NCBI GenBank assembly: GCA_025677835.1
Contig: JAIXMR010000017.1
Coordinates: 1 to 64,000, forward strand
Origin: Sporodiniella umbellata
Lineage: Eukaryota; Mucoromycota; Mucoromycetes; Mucorales; Rhizopodaceae
Length of the DNA stretch: 64,000 nt
Reading direction: 5' to 3'
A program made the position numbers and the translations under genes. The stretch's first letter is position 1; each line of letters begins with the position of its first letter. Below, piece after piece: positions 47,078-57,670 of the stretch. The notes beneath the pieces are model-generated. The model was not told where the DNA came from. It ran no database searches and worked only from the letters and a program-made list of their open reading frames with translations.

Positions 47078-50000
47078 GATGCTGTAACTTTTTACTAGAA
47101 AAAAAAAGGGTGTCTGAAATTATAGTACATTTGAAACATTTTTTAAAATTCCGCTCGATTGAATGTTAGCGAACTAAATAGTAAGAGAGCAATACTATTT
47201 TATACTGCCAAATGAAGATTATGCGTAGCTTATAGAGACTTCAGTAACTTCTACTGCTTAAAAAACCCTCGAGGATATTTTTCTGTACTAGAGATTATGC
47301 AACAAAATTAAAGAGCATTGCACAATCTTTTTTGTTGACGCAAGATACTAAATTGAGATTAGGAAGCTAGCTTTTTACTTAGCCGGTTAAAAGAATGAAG
47401 AGAACACTTAAACTTCATTTTCAAGAAAGCCTGCTTTGAGCATCTTTGAGCTTTTTTTTTTTAACTATTTCTTAACAACTATCTGTCTCTCAGTACCAAT
47501 ACAACATTCAGAGGCATGTTAGTCTTAGTGCAATGCAAATTTAGTTGTCTCTTAGTCATCTCTATCCCAGCATGCATGGTTTTGCAGCGAATAAGCCTTC
47601 ATCAGCGTCTTTACATATATTGGAATTTTTGTTGAAAAAATAAGAAGCAGCTTGGTGTGTATTTGGCTCTCATCAATAATATTTGAAGCCACAACCATTT
47701 ATTAGACTTGATGATATAGGCACTTGCACCAGGAATTTACAAAGACCCCCTTTATGACATAGCTATACAAAATAAATGTCGCATTTATAATACAAGTTAT
47801 ACAAAAAATGTACGACATCGATTTTGGAAACTGTACAGGGCCCTTTTCAATGTATTTGAAGCGAACTTTTGCTAAATACACTTTACAAAAGATGTAAAAA
47901 CATAAGCAACTATGTTGTTATAGCACCCCTTTATAGTAATATAAAGACCATATATCCTTTATTAAACTTGTTTTTTTCAATCAACAACAATCGTTTCAAA
48001 ATAAAGTTTTGCTATTAAAAGAATAAGGAATATCGCAAAAACATCGTAATGTTTATGAAGCAAATAAAAGACAACAATTGGCGATTTTGAAAAAAAAAAA
48101 ACGATAATAGCTTTTTTTATAGTATTTGAATAATAACAATAAGGAGTAGAGGCGCAATCTTTTTTTTGTTTAGCTGTTAATGATCCAGAGGAATCTCACA
48201 AAAATGTATAGCTTCTCCAATTTTTAAAACAGTAGAGATAAAGACTATTTTGAGTACAATCTTGGCTGGAAACAAACATAATTAAGAATGTTTATTGATT
48301 TAGATTTTTTTTAATACTATGGTAACACCTCACCTTATAAATTTATTTATAGAAAAATCAACAAATTGTTGAAACAAGAAAAGCAAGTACTTCTGTTTTA
48401 CTTGTAGCTAATAAAGTTCGTAAACCTTTTCAGTTCTAGCCTTTAAGCTAACTGTGCATGGTTTTCTACTTATTTTTAGAAGCTTAGCCAAAAATAGTAT
48501 CTAACATGAACTGCTTTTAAAAGATATTGCTAACTTTATATATTAATACTGATTTATACCGCTTTCTCTAGAAACATAAACCTTTTTCAAAATGCTTTAT
48601 CTTGCTTAGCTAACCGTGTAGTAGGAACTAAGTATACAAAAATAAGAACTGTTGTTGCGTATGGTTTGAGTATTAGATTAGTAATTTTATATATACCAAG
48701 ACTACTGGTAGTTTACAAAAAGCATATAAAATGTTTATTGAAATACCATAGTTTAGTAGCAGAACACTTAAAACGGCTTCAATTTAATAAAAAATATTGT
48801 TTAAGGAAGTACTGTAGTCTCATTCCAAAACTGCGCTTGTTTCTTTGTCTCGAATTTTATTTCATATGGCTTGTAATGTAGTTTTTAACAAATTAAAAAA
48901 AACTTGCATATGTGTACTCTTATCAAGAGTTCTTTTTTTTTTTTTAGCTATTTTTAGCACCTGACGGGATGTGTGCCCATTTATTTTTTGTCTGTTAGCT
49001 ACTAATTTTTTGAAATAACTGTGTACACCAGTAGTGCAGTTAGAATTGGTTTTAGTTAGAAAAAAAGGCTGCTTTCTAAAAGTATATTTTTGAGGATTAT
49101 TTTAAAAGAAAATGTTAGTTTTTATAAAAAAAAAAATTGGAGTATCAGCGGATCGTTTTATTTTTAATTAAAAACTTTCTGAATGTTTTAAACCAAATGT
49201 ATTTCTCTAGCGATTATAGAGTATTAGGAAAATCTTCAAAATATCAAGCTTTATTAGCCTTAATTGAACACTTGAAGTTTACTTTTTTCTGTTAAATTAA
49301 ACTCTACTAAAAGTTACTTCCTGCAAATTTTTAGACACTCACGAATACAATGAATATTTTATTGGATATTGATTTCAGAACTTTGCGATCATATGCTGTT
49401 ACAAACAGCTTCAAGAAAAAACAACCACAATGAATGCTACGAAAGTTGCACTCTAAAAAAGAAAGCGCAAGTAAAAAGAGACTTACTGCTTGGTATAATT
49501 GGTATGCTTAATTTTGATATACTAACAAGTACCTGTCTATTTTGGCAATACAAAAAAAAATATTTTAAATATTGTCACTAAATCACAGTTTTCGTCATTA
49601 TTGTTTAGTAGAGACAAGCCAATTGATTATCCGTCCCTCTAATTGTGCCCTGTTTTTTTTGTTTTTGTTTTTTTTTTGTTTTAGCATACACCAACTTTTA
49701 TCTTAGACTCCATACATGTACTCTTTATATAATATTTTTTAAGACGGTTTTATTTGTAATTGTAAAAGAGATTGCTTTAATGAAACATATAGCCACTTGA
49801 AAACTTTAGTATTGCCGGAAGCCTATACTCCAGCTTGCTTTCAATTTTTTTTCAATTGAAAACTAATGAAGCTAGTGTTTAACAATGAAAGTACAGTCAT
49901 AACTCTTTCAATAAAAGAAAATTAACTTTCCATATACTGGATGAAACTTTTACTGGCTACTCGTAAAATGAGTATGTGTAAAAAGTGCTTAGGCGGCGAC

Positions 50001-50091
50001 GATTGACTTGGGTATCAATAAAATATTTTAACTTAATTGTGAAAATTCTATAGAAAATTTCTTCAAGAAAAAACCCCAATTCTGTTTTTCT

Positions 50092-50277
50092 TTAATTAAT
50101 CTTTTGCTTCGCCCTTGCAGATCCGCTTTGTCTGTAAGCTTTATTGTCCAGAAGTTCCTCTACAAGTCCTTGACGCCACACTTCTCCCTTCCAAAGTTGT
50201 GTTGATCCAAACCTGAACCTTTCCGGCTTTTCCCTTTCCCTGTTTGAAGACGCAACTCTTACAGTCTTCATTAGCAT
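50092..50277 (-). CDS. Possible small protein, unrecognised
   Basis: A 61-codon frame inside the gene desert. It reads MLMKTVRVASSNREREK, then 'RFRFGSTQLWKGEVWRQGLV' and a basic end (RQSGSARAKQKIN). The composition is diverse and charged, not the Phe/Lys/Asn low complexity of the surrounding frames, and the DNA is visibly less AT-rich than its flanks. No family recognised and no splice partner identified. It could be a small gene, a terminal exon or a remnant of an old insertion. Confidence 0.3.
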   Translation of the reverse strand: MLMKTVRVASSNREREKPERFRFGSTQLWKGEVWRQGLVEELLDNKAYRQSGSARAKQKIN

Positions 50278-50411
50278 TTTTTTTCGTCCCTATTTTGAGC
50301 TGATCATTGGAAATCAATGCATACCATAACAGTTTTACAATTTAACAATGTATTTTAAAAAAATCGATATAGGCTTATAAGAAACTATCAATAAAAAAAA
50401 ATAAGTCTAAT

Positions 50412-50507
50412 TTGCCAGAACTTACAACGTGCCCTTTTTAATTAATGTTTTTGAAGGGAAAAAATCATCGAAATACACCTCCACTACTAAAAGAATAGAT
50501 AGAAAGA
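50412..50507 (+). repeat. Diverged direct repeat, copy A
   Basis: Shares an exact 21-base block (core GCCAGAACTTACAACGTGC) with copy B 1919 bases downstream, then TTTTTAATTAAT, an AAG/A-rich spacer and a second conserved block, TCCACTACT-AAAGAATAGAT-GAA-GA. Confidence 0.75.
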
Positions 50508-52330
50508 GGTATTTCAAAACAATTCGAAATTTACAACAGATTTAAAGTAAACATCCAAAAAGAAAAAAGAAGCAGATATGTATTATAATATATTTATGAG
50601 GATACAGATTTGTTTGCATTAAAAAATTTTATTTACAGCAAACAATAACATTTTAGTAACGTATCCAAAGAATGTAATGAAAAAATTCATATGTTTTCTT
50701 GTCGATTTTCAAAATAAATAAATAATTTTACAATGTGAAATTTAGATGTATTTTTGAATTTAAAACAAAATTAGAATAACACAATAACTTAAAGGATATT
50801 ATAATTATAAAAACAAAAAACTTATTTACAATATCAGCTATTTGATTATAGATTGCATCGACTCTCGTTAATAAAGCAGTAAGTTCTCTTTAAAAATGTT
50901 TTTTGTTTGCTTTAAGCTCTATATCGGGCCTTTGCAATAGTTTCTTTCTTCGACCTCCGCCAGCTTACACGTAATTTAAATTGCACTTAAAAAAGCTTCT
51001 TATAGCCAATACAAAAAATATCTTAAATATTAGAGCCTCAGAATTTATTGAGTTTCGATTAATATAAATGTTATCTAATAGCTATATTTGCATAAAGTAA
51101 CTGATCTTTGACTCTGACTTTAAATGCAAAACCAGACGGTTACAGCTCAGACCAAAAATTTGTGACCGCATAAAGACTGTGTCACATGCCGACTTGACAG
51201 TACAGGTGACAGCATCCAGCCTTTGTATAAATAGAAACTAGCTGTAATATTATTTTGTGCGTGTTTTAATGTCTTGGTTTATTAAAAAAAAACTTCTTAG
51301 CTTACAACAACATTGTTTTAACTTACTCTGAAGCGACAATGACGGGGTTTCGCTTAAAAATTTAAAAGGTAGTACCTATTCGTTACTTCATGCCGATTTC
51401 AGTCGGCGGGCAAGCTTTCAATAAACTAGAACAACATGCCGTGGGCTATCAGTCAAAAATCGGACACATATATATACAGTCGGCGTCTAAATCCGAATAT
51501 TATCGTAAAGCCTATCAAAACAGAGTATTAAAAGATTAACTAGCTCTAAGGTCTACAAAATATATAGATAAAATTAAAGAGCAAATAAAATCAAAATGAT
51601 CAATACTTTGGAAATGTTGATGAGGTAGTTTTGAAGGGTTTTTTAAACGCTGTAGAATTTAAAAGAATTGTTTGTGATCATCTAAGAGTTTGTTTCTTTA
51701 AAAAAGTTGAGCAACTGATATAATCGTATATATTGCACGTTTTGCTTTTTATGTTCATATTAAAGGGTTGTCTTTTTTTTTACGATGTTTCTATTGTAAT
51801 TTTTCTCATAACTAGATAGTGAAAAAAACTAAAATTATTTACTTTTCAAAAGCTTTATAAAAGCTTCTATTTAAGATATACAGAACTATAGTATCCTTAG
51901 TCCTTCTTTTTTTCATTCATTGTACACTTACTGTCTTTTTTTTCTTTTAGCTTTTTATACTGCATTTGAAACGATAAGTGGATTATTTAAATACTAACTC
52001 CAATAAAAAAAAATAAAGTAGAATTTAAAATATTTTAAAATAGGTGTCTATAAAACAATTAATATATTGATCTTATCAGACTACACTTATTGAGCTAAAA
52101 CCACACGAAAATTCCAGTTTGATTGTCAATAATGTGCATACTTTGGAAAGAAAAAGGCTGACGGTAAAATATTTTTTTTTCGAATTGTTGGGACTAATAA
52201 AAGTTTGGATATTTGACCCTGAACAGTGAGAATCGAAGAAAACCTAAAATATTTCTATTAGTATATATATAACGAAAAAAAAAAGAATATAGCAATACAA
52301 TAATCTATTATAAAGAAAAAAAGGTGTAAG

Positions 52331-52428
52331 TTGCCAGAACTTACAACGTGCTTTTTTTAATTAATTTTTTAAGAAGAAAAAAAAATTATGAAATTAGACA
52401 TCCACTACTGAAAGAATAGATGGAACGA
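52331..52428 (+). repeat. Diverged direct repeat, copy B
   Basis: Second copy of the element at 50412-50507 in the same orientation. After it a GCATCGAYTCTC block recurs (50855 and 52620), so the original duplicated unit was probably several hundred bases. Confidence 0.75.
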
Positions 52429-53608
52429 TATAATTTCACAGAAAATAATATCGATGAAAATAAATAAGATAGATGGAAAAAGAAATATAGAAAAAATTAG
52501 TAATATAAAATATTTAAGAAATGTTATTGAATTTCATAACATAAACTAGTTTTCGTAATCTAAACTGATATAAAAAAACTACTTTATAATAATATAGATA
52601 ACTAAACTTATTTTAATTCGCATCGATTCTCAGTAAGCAGATCCATTGTTAAAAATTCTTTAGATTTTTTATAAGCGCAATGTATCAGATTGTGTAATAC
52701 TAAGATTGATATTGAAGCTCTTTCTTCCCTGTTAAAGTATTTTCAACACCTTGATCAAGTTTGACATTATACGAAGTGTTCGTGCTGCCCTTTTTTTACT
52801 TTGTTGTACACGCGTGCTTTTATTGCTGCCTATCATATTTATCCCCACCGTGCGAGCCCTTTACAAAATGAACCTTTGTGTAACGTGCTGTTACTGAAAC
52901 AAGTAGATGGTTCAGATAGCTCATGAACGACCTACCTTGACTTCATAGTAGCATAAAAGTATTCTTTAGTGTTACATGTCTGTTTTTGTATTGTTTTAGA
53001 ATTATCAAATGAATTACGTAACTGCAACGACTAATCTTCTCTAAAGACAGCATAAAAGCGTCCTTTACTCATTTGTGATTGTGTTCCAACACTGTTTTGG
53101 GTTTCGGAAAGGGCTTACGTACAAATTTTTAGTTGGCCCAAAAGCATCTTTTTTTTATTACTACGTCGACATTGACCTTTGTTTTATCTATATTACCGTC
53201 TAATATCTCAATATATGATACTGATAAGCAAGGGCTATTTAAACCAGCCATCAAAAAAAGTATGGCAGTCGTTTTCTAGAAAAAGGGCTTATGCTTTGAG
53301 ATTCATTGCTCAAAGCACATGAGACAATGGGTTGAGGCACAAAAAAAGGGGCAAGCGATATCTAATTCAACATGCTAACTTTCATCTGTCTTTTTTTTTT
53401 CTTTACATTGTGCTAGGTATGTATTGTAAGCAAAGTTTTTTTTTAAAAAAAAAAATTGAATTGTTTGTTACTTAAACTCATACAAAAGATTTTGAACAAG
53501 TAGTATCTTGCTTTTTGATCGTCGTATAAATTGTTTTATTAAAATTGGATACGTTTACAATCTTTTTCTAAGCCAATGACCAATGAGTATAGACAAATGA
53601 GATCAGGT

Positions 53609-54609
53609 TTATTTTCTCATTCTTTTTTTGAAACGTGAAACAACTTGCTCATCTGTAGCTGTTAATCTTTGGTCTAATCTAGGTTTGTATTCGCGGTGTA
53701 TTTGCTTTTCGAAATTTGCAGGTACATAGGCTAATTTGAAAATAAGCATACAAAGCTTTTATATAAATGTATATATCTTACACTCCATCTCTCTTCTTTC
53801 TCGTTCTTCTCTCTCTGTTTCTTCATACAATTTGCGTTTAGCTCTCTCTGTCTCTTCAATGTTTTGAAGTCGTGTACTAAAGATTAAAAGGAGGTTAAGC
53901 TTGACGTTGATTTTAATCTTGAATAAATTACTTGATGCCTAAATCGACTTCAGGTATAGCTGTTAGCATTTGTGAAGACAGTTGCACATTGCCTTCGCTT
54001 TCAGAAGTCTTTTGTTCTCCTTTGAGCTTATCTGGAAGACGATATAACTCTTCATAAATATCAATAAATCCTTTGTCTTTAATTTCCTCTTCAGCCTCCT
54101 CTTGAGATGAGTATCCTTTTTTCTTCTTCATCTCGGCTTCTATATATTCCATCCTGTATATCGATTAGCGTATTATCTAACAACCGAAGTTCTTACATGT
54201 GCTTGTCAACATCTAGTTTGTTGGTCTGTGTTGTAAATGAGTCGAGCTTTAATTTCTTAGTTTTGTTAGCATCCTCCTCTTCTGTCAGCTTCGCCCTATA
54301 AGCGCTCGATGCAACCAATCCGCCAGCAGTCTGACTCCAACCCGCTTCTTGTTTTTTTTCTCTGATCTTTTTTTTGTCAGCACCCTTCGATAATCGTTCA
54401 GAGTCGATGCCTCCTTGCTTGCGACGCAATTTGCGTAATTCATTAAATTCTTCAATTGTCGAGCTTTTTTTTTTTTAGTTAAATCAAAGATCCGTTGTTT
54501 ATATTTATAACTACCTTTCAAAGTTATGCTCTTCCTTTATTAAGTCATTGTCGTCATCACTCTCTATCTTTTTTTTTCTATAACTCTTTTGTTTCTTAAT
54601 AATGGCCAT
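53609..54609 (-). CDS. Tls1/C9orf78-family protein (Hep59 domain)
   Basis: Five exons (54515-54609, 54197-54463, 53932-54153, 53782-53876, 53609-53730) give 266 residues. Family-typical blocks: a basic start (MAIIKKQKSYRKKKIESDDD), 'EEFNELRKLRRKQGGIDSE', the hallmark 'DVDKHMMEYIEAEMKKKKG' (human C9orf78 has a near-identical MMKYIE core), 'DIYEELYRLPDKLK', then 'LSSQMLTAIPEVDLGI' and 'SYVPANFEKQI'. Fission yeast Tls1 acts with the spliceosome (Brr2) in splicing of shelterin and heterochromatin transcripts; C9orf78 is spliceosome-associated. A nuclear splicing role is inferred. The C-terminus is basic (RFKKRMRK). Confidence 0.9.
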
Positions 54610-55059
54610 GTCTAACTGTTTATTCTTACTCTTTTCCGCTTTTACTTGGGAGGAAAAAAGTTTTATAGAGCTATCTAATTTTCTCTCCCCAATTTTGAAC
54701 TATTGGATTATCGTCCCGACTTTTTTTTGAAAAAAAAAAAAACCCCCTACTGTAGCTCAATAAATGGGCTCACTTGTTACTAAACCACTGATATAGTCTT
54801 TCCTCACAACAAAACACAATTTAGGCATGTCCTGCTAGAAAAACATTACAAAGTTTTGGTTCATTTATTGGTATAGTGAGAAGAAGAAGCTATCCATATT
54901 GTGTCTGCTACCAACATAAAGATAGTTTTTTGAACTAATATTTTTTAAAAAAAACGTTGAACATTTAATTCTTATTGCAACATCCACAGCTTGCAAATTG
55001 TTAAAGGTTTTTTAACTTTTGATGAAGCTTCAGTGACTGTGTCTGGTAGCTGGTCAGAG
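54610..55059. other. 450-base intergenic region
   Basis: Upstream of the Tls1-like gene and downstream of the small coiled-coil gene. A-run and T-run at about 54721-54742. No gene seen. Confidence 0.5.
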
Positions 55060-55481
55060 CTACAGCTTGATACTCTTATCGTCAATGAGCTGTATTGTCT
55101 GTTTGTTTACTGAGAAGGCGTGATTTACTGTTTGAATACCCTCTGCTACTCTACTTTTCATCTCGGGTAGTTGGTTGTTTAAGTTTACAAAATTTTCAGC
55201 TATTACGCGTACATTCTTTTGGTTTATGTTGGATATAGATACATTAGCAGTTCTCTCTTTTTCTTGGAAAAAAGCTATCTTTGTTTTGAGTTTTCTTTCT
55301 TTTTTTTAGCTTTAAGCATACCTCGCTGGGTGCCTAAATCAACTTTTTCTTGTTCTAAAAACTCCTCGATGTTTAGGTAACAAGGCACCGACTCATTAAT
55401 TTTTATTTGTAAGACGATAGCGTTATATTTCAGGTCAATGTTTGTCTTTTTGTCTTGGGTGTTGAAGAATCCCATTGTCAT
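55060..55481 (-). CDS. Small coiled-coil protein, unrecognised
   Basis: Two exons (55322-55481 and 55060-55262) give 120 residues; the splice joins GTQR to EKERTANVS in frame, donor GTATGC. N-terminal part: 'MTMGFFNTQDKKTNIDLKYN', 'INESVPCYLNIEEFLEQEKV'. C-terminal part is a likely amphipathic helix: 'VRVIAENFVNLNNQLPEMKS', 'EGIQTVNHAFSVNKQTIQLI'. No family recognised. Size and coiled-coil character resemble small subunits of vesicle or kinetochore complexes, but this is only a resemblance. Shares a 126-base divergent promoter with seryl-tRNA synthetase. The second exon is open only in this spliced context, which argues that the gene is real. Confidence 0.6.
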
Positions 55482-55607
55482 GTATGCAATAAAGCTGATA
55501 ATATGATGAACAAAAAAAAGCCGCAGTTTGGTATTTTGAATTCCCGAAAGAGAATAAATTTTTTTTTTGTTTTTTTGTTTTTTGTCCTTAATACAAGATA
55601 AACCAAA

Positions 55608-57085
55608 ATGCTTGATATCAACTTACTTTTGGAAGATCGCGGTGGCAATCCTGAAGCCGTTAAAGAATCGCAAAGAAGACGTGGTGCACCTACCGAAATT
55701 GTTGATGAAATCATTGCTGAATATAAGGCATGGACCTCCAGTATGTAGAAATCACGTTATTAATTTTGCAGTCGCTTATATGATGTACCTTCTTTTTCCA
55801 TAGCTCAATTCGACAGTGACCAAAAGAACAAGGCTATGAATGCTTTGCAAAAAGAAATTGGCAAAAAGTACAAGGCTAAAGAAGATCCTGCTGAATTGCT
55901 TGCCGAAAAGGACGGTTTGCAAAAGGAGAAGGAGGCTCTTGTTGCCAAAGCCAAGGACCAAGAAACTGCCTGGAAAAATAAGTTGGGTAGCTTAGGTAAC
56001 ATTGTTCACGCTTCTGTCCCCACCTCTATGGATGAAGACAACAACGAAGTTATTCGCACCTATTTCCATGATGGTGTCGAGCCTGTCAAAAGAACCGATA
56101 TCATGTCTCACCACGAAGTACTTACTCGTTTGGATGGTTACGATCAAGAACGCGGTGCCAAGGTTGCTGGTCACCGTGGTTATTTCTTAACTGGTGTTGG
56201 TGTTGATCTTAACTTGGCTTTGATTAGTTACGGCCTAAACTATCTTGGAAGACATGGATACAAGAAATTGCAAACACCCTTTTTTATGAACAGGGATATG
56301 ATGGCTAAGACTGCCCAATTATCACAATTCGATGAAGAACTTTATAAAGTAAGTATGATTTTTTTTTAAATTAAATTCAGAAGTAGTATAACAGAAAATA
56401 AACTAACAAATAACTACAGGTTTCTGGTGATGGTGAAGACAAATACCTTATTGCCACTTCTGAACAGCCCATCTCCGCTTTCCACTCTGGTGAATGGTTT
56501 GAAAAACCTAGCGAGCAATTGCCCATTAAGTACGCTGGTTACTCCACCTGTTTCCGTAAAGAAGCTGGCGCTCACGGTAAAGATACCTGGGGTATTTTCC
56601 GTGTCCATCAATTTGAAAAAATTGAGCAGTTTGTTTTGACTGCTCCCGAAAAATCTTGGGAAATGTTCAATGAAATGATTGAACACTCTGAAGGTTTCTT
56701 CAAGAGTCTTGGTCTTTCTTACCGTGTTGTTGCCATTGTCTCCGGTGCCTTGAACAATGCTGCCGCCAAAAAATACGATTTAGAAGCTTGGTTCCCTTAC
56801 CAAGGAGAATATAAAGAACTTGTCTCTTGCTCCAACTGTACCGACTATCAATCCCGCAACTTGGAAATCCGTTGTGGTGTTAAGAAAATGTCCGATCGTG
56901 AGAAGAAATATGTACACTGTTTGAACTCTACTTTGTGTGCTACCGAAAGAGCCATGTGTGGTTTGTTAGAAACCTGGCAACGTGAAGACGGTTTGGAAGT
57001 TCCTCCCCCACTGGTTCCCTACATGGATGGTCGTACTTTCATTCCTTACGCCAAGCCTGCTCCCAAGCCTGCCTCCAAGAAATAA
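55608..57085 (+). CDS. SES1: Cytosolic seryl-tRNA synthetase
   Basis: Three exons (55608-55740, 55804-56348, 56420-57085) give 447 residues. Charges tRNA-Ser in the cytosol. N-terminal coiled-coil tRNA-binding arm (residues about 20-105, [20 protein letters not shown]... [11 protein letters not shown]). Class II motifs: '[20 protein letters not shown]', motif 2 '[20 protein letters not shown]' with '[15 protein letters not shown]', and motif 3 '[20 protein letters not shown]'. The serine pocket region '[15 protein letters not shown]' is present. The C-terminal Lys/Pro-rich extension ([10 protein letters not shown]) is typical of the fungal cytosolic enzyme; there is no mitochondrial presequence. 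Confidence 0.97.
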
Positions 57086-57340
57086 ACGCTATTACTATTT
57101 TTTTTACTAGATCTATAAGCTAACCAGTTGTATATACATTATCCAAAACAAAGTAATTTACTGGGTTGCATATATTTGACGTTATAAAGTAGCCACTTTG
57201 ATGGCTCACTTTTTTTTTTCTTTTTTTAAAAATTGGTCAGGTCATTTTTATTTTGTTGCTTTTGGAGCGATGGGGAACAAGATGAGGGAACTGAGTACAT
57301 ATAGTAATACATGGTTATTTTATTTGTAAGGCAGCTTTAT

Positions 57341-57670
57341 CTATTTTGTATTCTGGCGCGTTTTTTGAAGTACTCTTGATAGCGAAACCACCTTTTCGTT
57401 TTTACATACTTGGTCGAGTTTGTGCTCCAAGTCAAATATACAATCAGAATATAGTTGACTCTCTCGTCTTACTGGGATATTTATCTTTTTTTCAGGCATC
57501 AATACATTTTGAGATGCTCTGAAGCCGGGTATTGAATAGCGGCTCCCTGTTTCATCTAATAATGTTGACTCTTCTTTTACGCCACTGTGAAGGTTTCTGT
57601 ATGTTCTTAAAACCTCAAACTCATTCTTCCAAGACTTTCTTGTTTTAAACCATTGGATGTTTTTTCCCAT
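57341..57670 (-). CDS. Small hypothetical protein
   Basis: Single-exon frame of 109 residues, convergent with SerRS. It begins MGKNIQWFKTRKSWKNEFEV and includes 'RYSIPGFRASQNVLMP' and 'YSDCIFDLEHKLDQVC'. Composition is balanced and charged, unlike the low-complexity frames nearby, so it is likely coding. No family recognised. It could also be one exon of a longer gene, but the start and stop are both local. Confidence 0.5.
   Translation of the reverse strand: MGKNIQWFKTRKSWKNEFEVLRTYRNLHSGVKEESTLLDETGSRYSIPGFRASQNVLMPEKKINIPVRRESQLYSDCIFDLEHKLDQVCKNEKVVSLSRVLQKTRQNTK

Larger units (their letters stand above)
47078..53608. other. 6.5-kb gene desert, very AT-rich
   Basis: The longest stretch without a supported gene in the window. 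Almost all frames are short and low complexity. It holds one small, more GC-balanced minus-strand frame (50092-50277), a diverged duplicated element (about 50412-50507 and 52331-52428, with a further shared block at about 50855 and 52620), and many A/T runs. No LTR, reverse transcriptase or transposase signature was seen. Confidence 0.55.
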
